From assembly GCA_030621685.1 (NCBI GenBank), contig JAUXHF010000003.1, positions 1 through 22,698 on the forward strand: a stretch of DNA of 22,698 nucleotides. Reading direction: 5' to 3'. Source of the DNA: Spirochaetota bacterium (lineage in GTDB: Bacteria; Spirochaetota; UBA12135; COTS27). Below the pieces are notes generated by a model that saw nothing but the letters and a program-made list of their open reading frames with translations, had not been told where the DNA came from and did not search any database. The number at the start of each line of letters is the position of its first letter. Position 1 is the stretch's first letter. Position numbers and translations under genes: made by a program. Shown here piece after piece: positions 22,046 through 22,698 of this stretch.

Positions 22046-22698
22046 TTAGAAGAATTCGCTTAGGCCAAAATCATCACTAATTTCTTTGCAATCTTCTTCA
22101 ATTTTTTTAGCAAAACTCTTCACATCGTAGCTGTGTTTTTTATAGGTAAGGCCATAGTTTTTGCGGATACGCTGATTAGGATATGACAGCCATTTAAGAA
22201 TTCTGCTTATTCTCCGCATAAGGTCAATCACGGCTTTATAAACATCACGCTGTGCTCGTTCAGAAATATTTTTATCCTTCGAAGAATGCTCTAACTTCAT
22301 AAAATAGTTAGCAAAAATTTTAGGTAAAACTTCGTTCTCGTAGAAACCTACATTATCAAGTAAGTTCTCTATTTCAAAACATATGGTATGGTATGTTTTG
22401 TCACGAATAATTGCTTTCGTAGATTCCAAAGAAGAAATAAAGTCTCTGCGAAACAAAATCATGCATCCCAAAAGGTATTCAATCTCTATGGCAGCATGAT
22501 CATGAATTTTCACCCTTGGGTATTTTAGATAAAAATTTTCAGTTAACTCTTTTTGGGGGGATGCTTCTAGCTCCGTAACACTATCAGGGTTGCTTTCCTT
22601 ATTTTTTTCGTGGAGTTTTTTCTTGAAAATATCTACAGCTTCCACTTCGCTTCGAAAGAAAGTCTCTAAGTTCTCTTTTTTTTTGAAGTCGGAGGCCA
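22046..22698 (-). CDS. Unrecognised protein, 5' end outside the window
   Basis: The reading frame is open from the stop at 22046 to the window edge, giving at least 217 residues. A GTG at 22645 could begin a 199-residue product. It has no ribosome-binding site, though, and the 17 in-frame codons before it (ending FKKKENLETFFRSE) look like ordinary protein, so I favour a partial gene. The product is polar and probably all alpha-helical, with no signal peptide or membrane segment in the visible part. Features include DHAAIEIEYLLGCMILFRRD and LMRRISRILKWLSYP. I recognise no family. A nine-T run (22676-22684) lies in the coding part. It has its own terminator and is not clearly tied to the lipoprotein downstream. 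Confidence 0.65.
   Translation of the reverse strand, partial: ASDFKKKENLETFFRSEVEAVDIFKKKLHEKNKESNPDSVTELEASPQKELTENFYLKYPRVKIHDHAAIEIEYLLGCMILFRRDFISSLESTKAIIRDKTYHTICFEIENLLDNVGFYENEVLPKIFANYFMKLEHSSKDKNISERAQRDVYKAVIDLMRRISRILKWLSYPNQRIRKNYGLTYKKHSYDVKSFAKKIEEDCKEISDDFGLSEFF

Overview
The window looks like chromosomal DNA of a motile spirochaete. The sequence is moderately AT-rich. The clearest lineage signal is a minus-strand block holding fliJ, a soluble lytic transglycosylase and a membrane-anchored coiled-coil protein resembling FlbB, the periplasmic flagellar collar protein of spirochaetes. A sigma-28-type promoter sits directly in front of this block. An exported Ig-like/OmpL47-like protein and a lipobox-bearing repeat lipoprotein fit the same picture. 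I cannot name a genus.

Plus-strand half (1-11774): a complete YejABEF-type oligopeptide ABC importer comes first. yejA is separated from yejB-yejE-yejF by about 380 bp. The cluster continues with tightly spaced genes for a YbfF/ABHD11-like alpha/beta hydrolase, 5-formyltetrahydrofolate cyclo-ligase, a 2'-5' RNA ligase-like 2H phosphoesterase, a PlsC-type lysophospholipid acyltransferase, an exported Ig-like protein and a GT9 (heptosyltransferase-like) glycosyltransferase. Spacing from yejB to the GT9 gene is short throughout, so read-through is plausible. The theme is peptide uptake followed by envelope lipid and glycan functions, with two housekeeping genes embedded.

A hairpin flanked by T-rich sequence on both strands (about 11788-11824) separates this cluster from convergent minus-strand genes.

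Minus-strand half (11813-22698), read right to left: a partial unrecognised protein with its own terminator; a helical-repeat lipoprotein; a 412 bp regulatory gap; the flagellar trio fliJ, lytic transglycosylase, flbB-like; a 385 bp gap; pcm; phosphoenolpyruvate carboxylase; a DegT/DnrJ/EryC1-family aminotransferase homologue; and a Gfo/Idh/MocA oxidoreductase. The last two look like a nucleotide-sugar modifying pair. The aminotransferase homologue has arginine where the PLP-binding lysine is expected and carries an insertion of roughly 75 residues. The junction between the pair carries a decayed tandem duplication.

No tRNA, rRNA, CRISPR array, transposase or phage gene was seen. The points most worth a second look are the Lys-to-Arg DegT protein, the duplicated gene junction, the leaderless transglycosylase between two flagellar genes, the sigma-28-like promoter with a TTG start, a 12-A tract inside the GT9 gene, and a perfect 15-bp inverted repeat upstream of fliJ.
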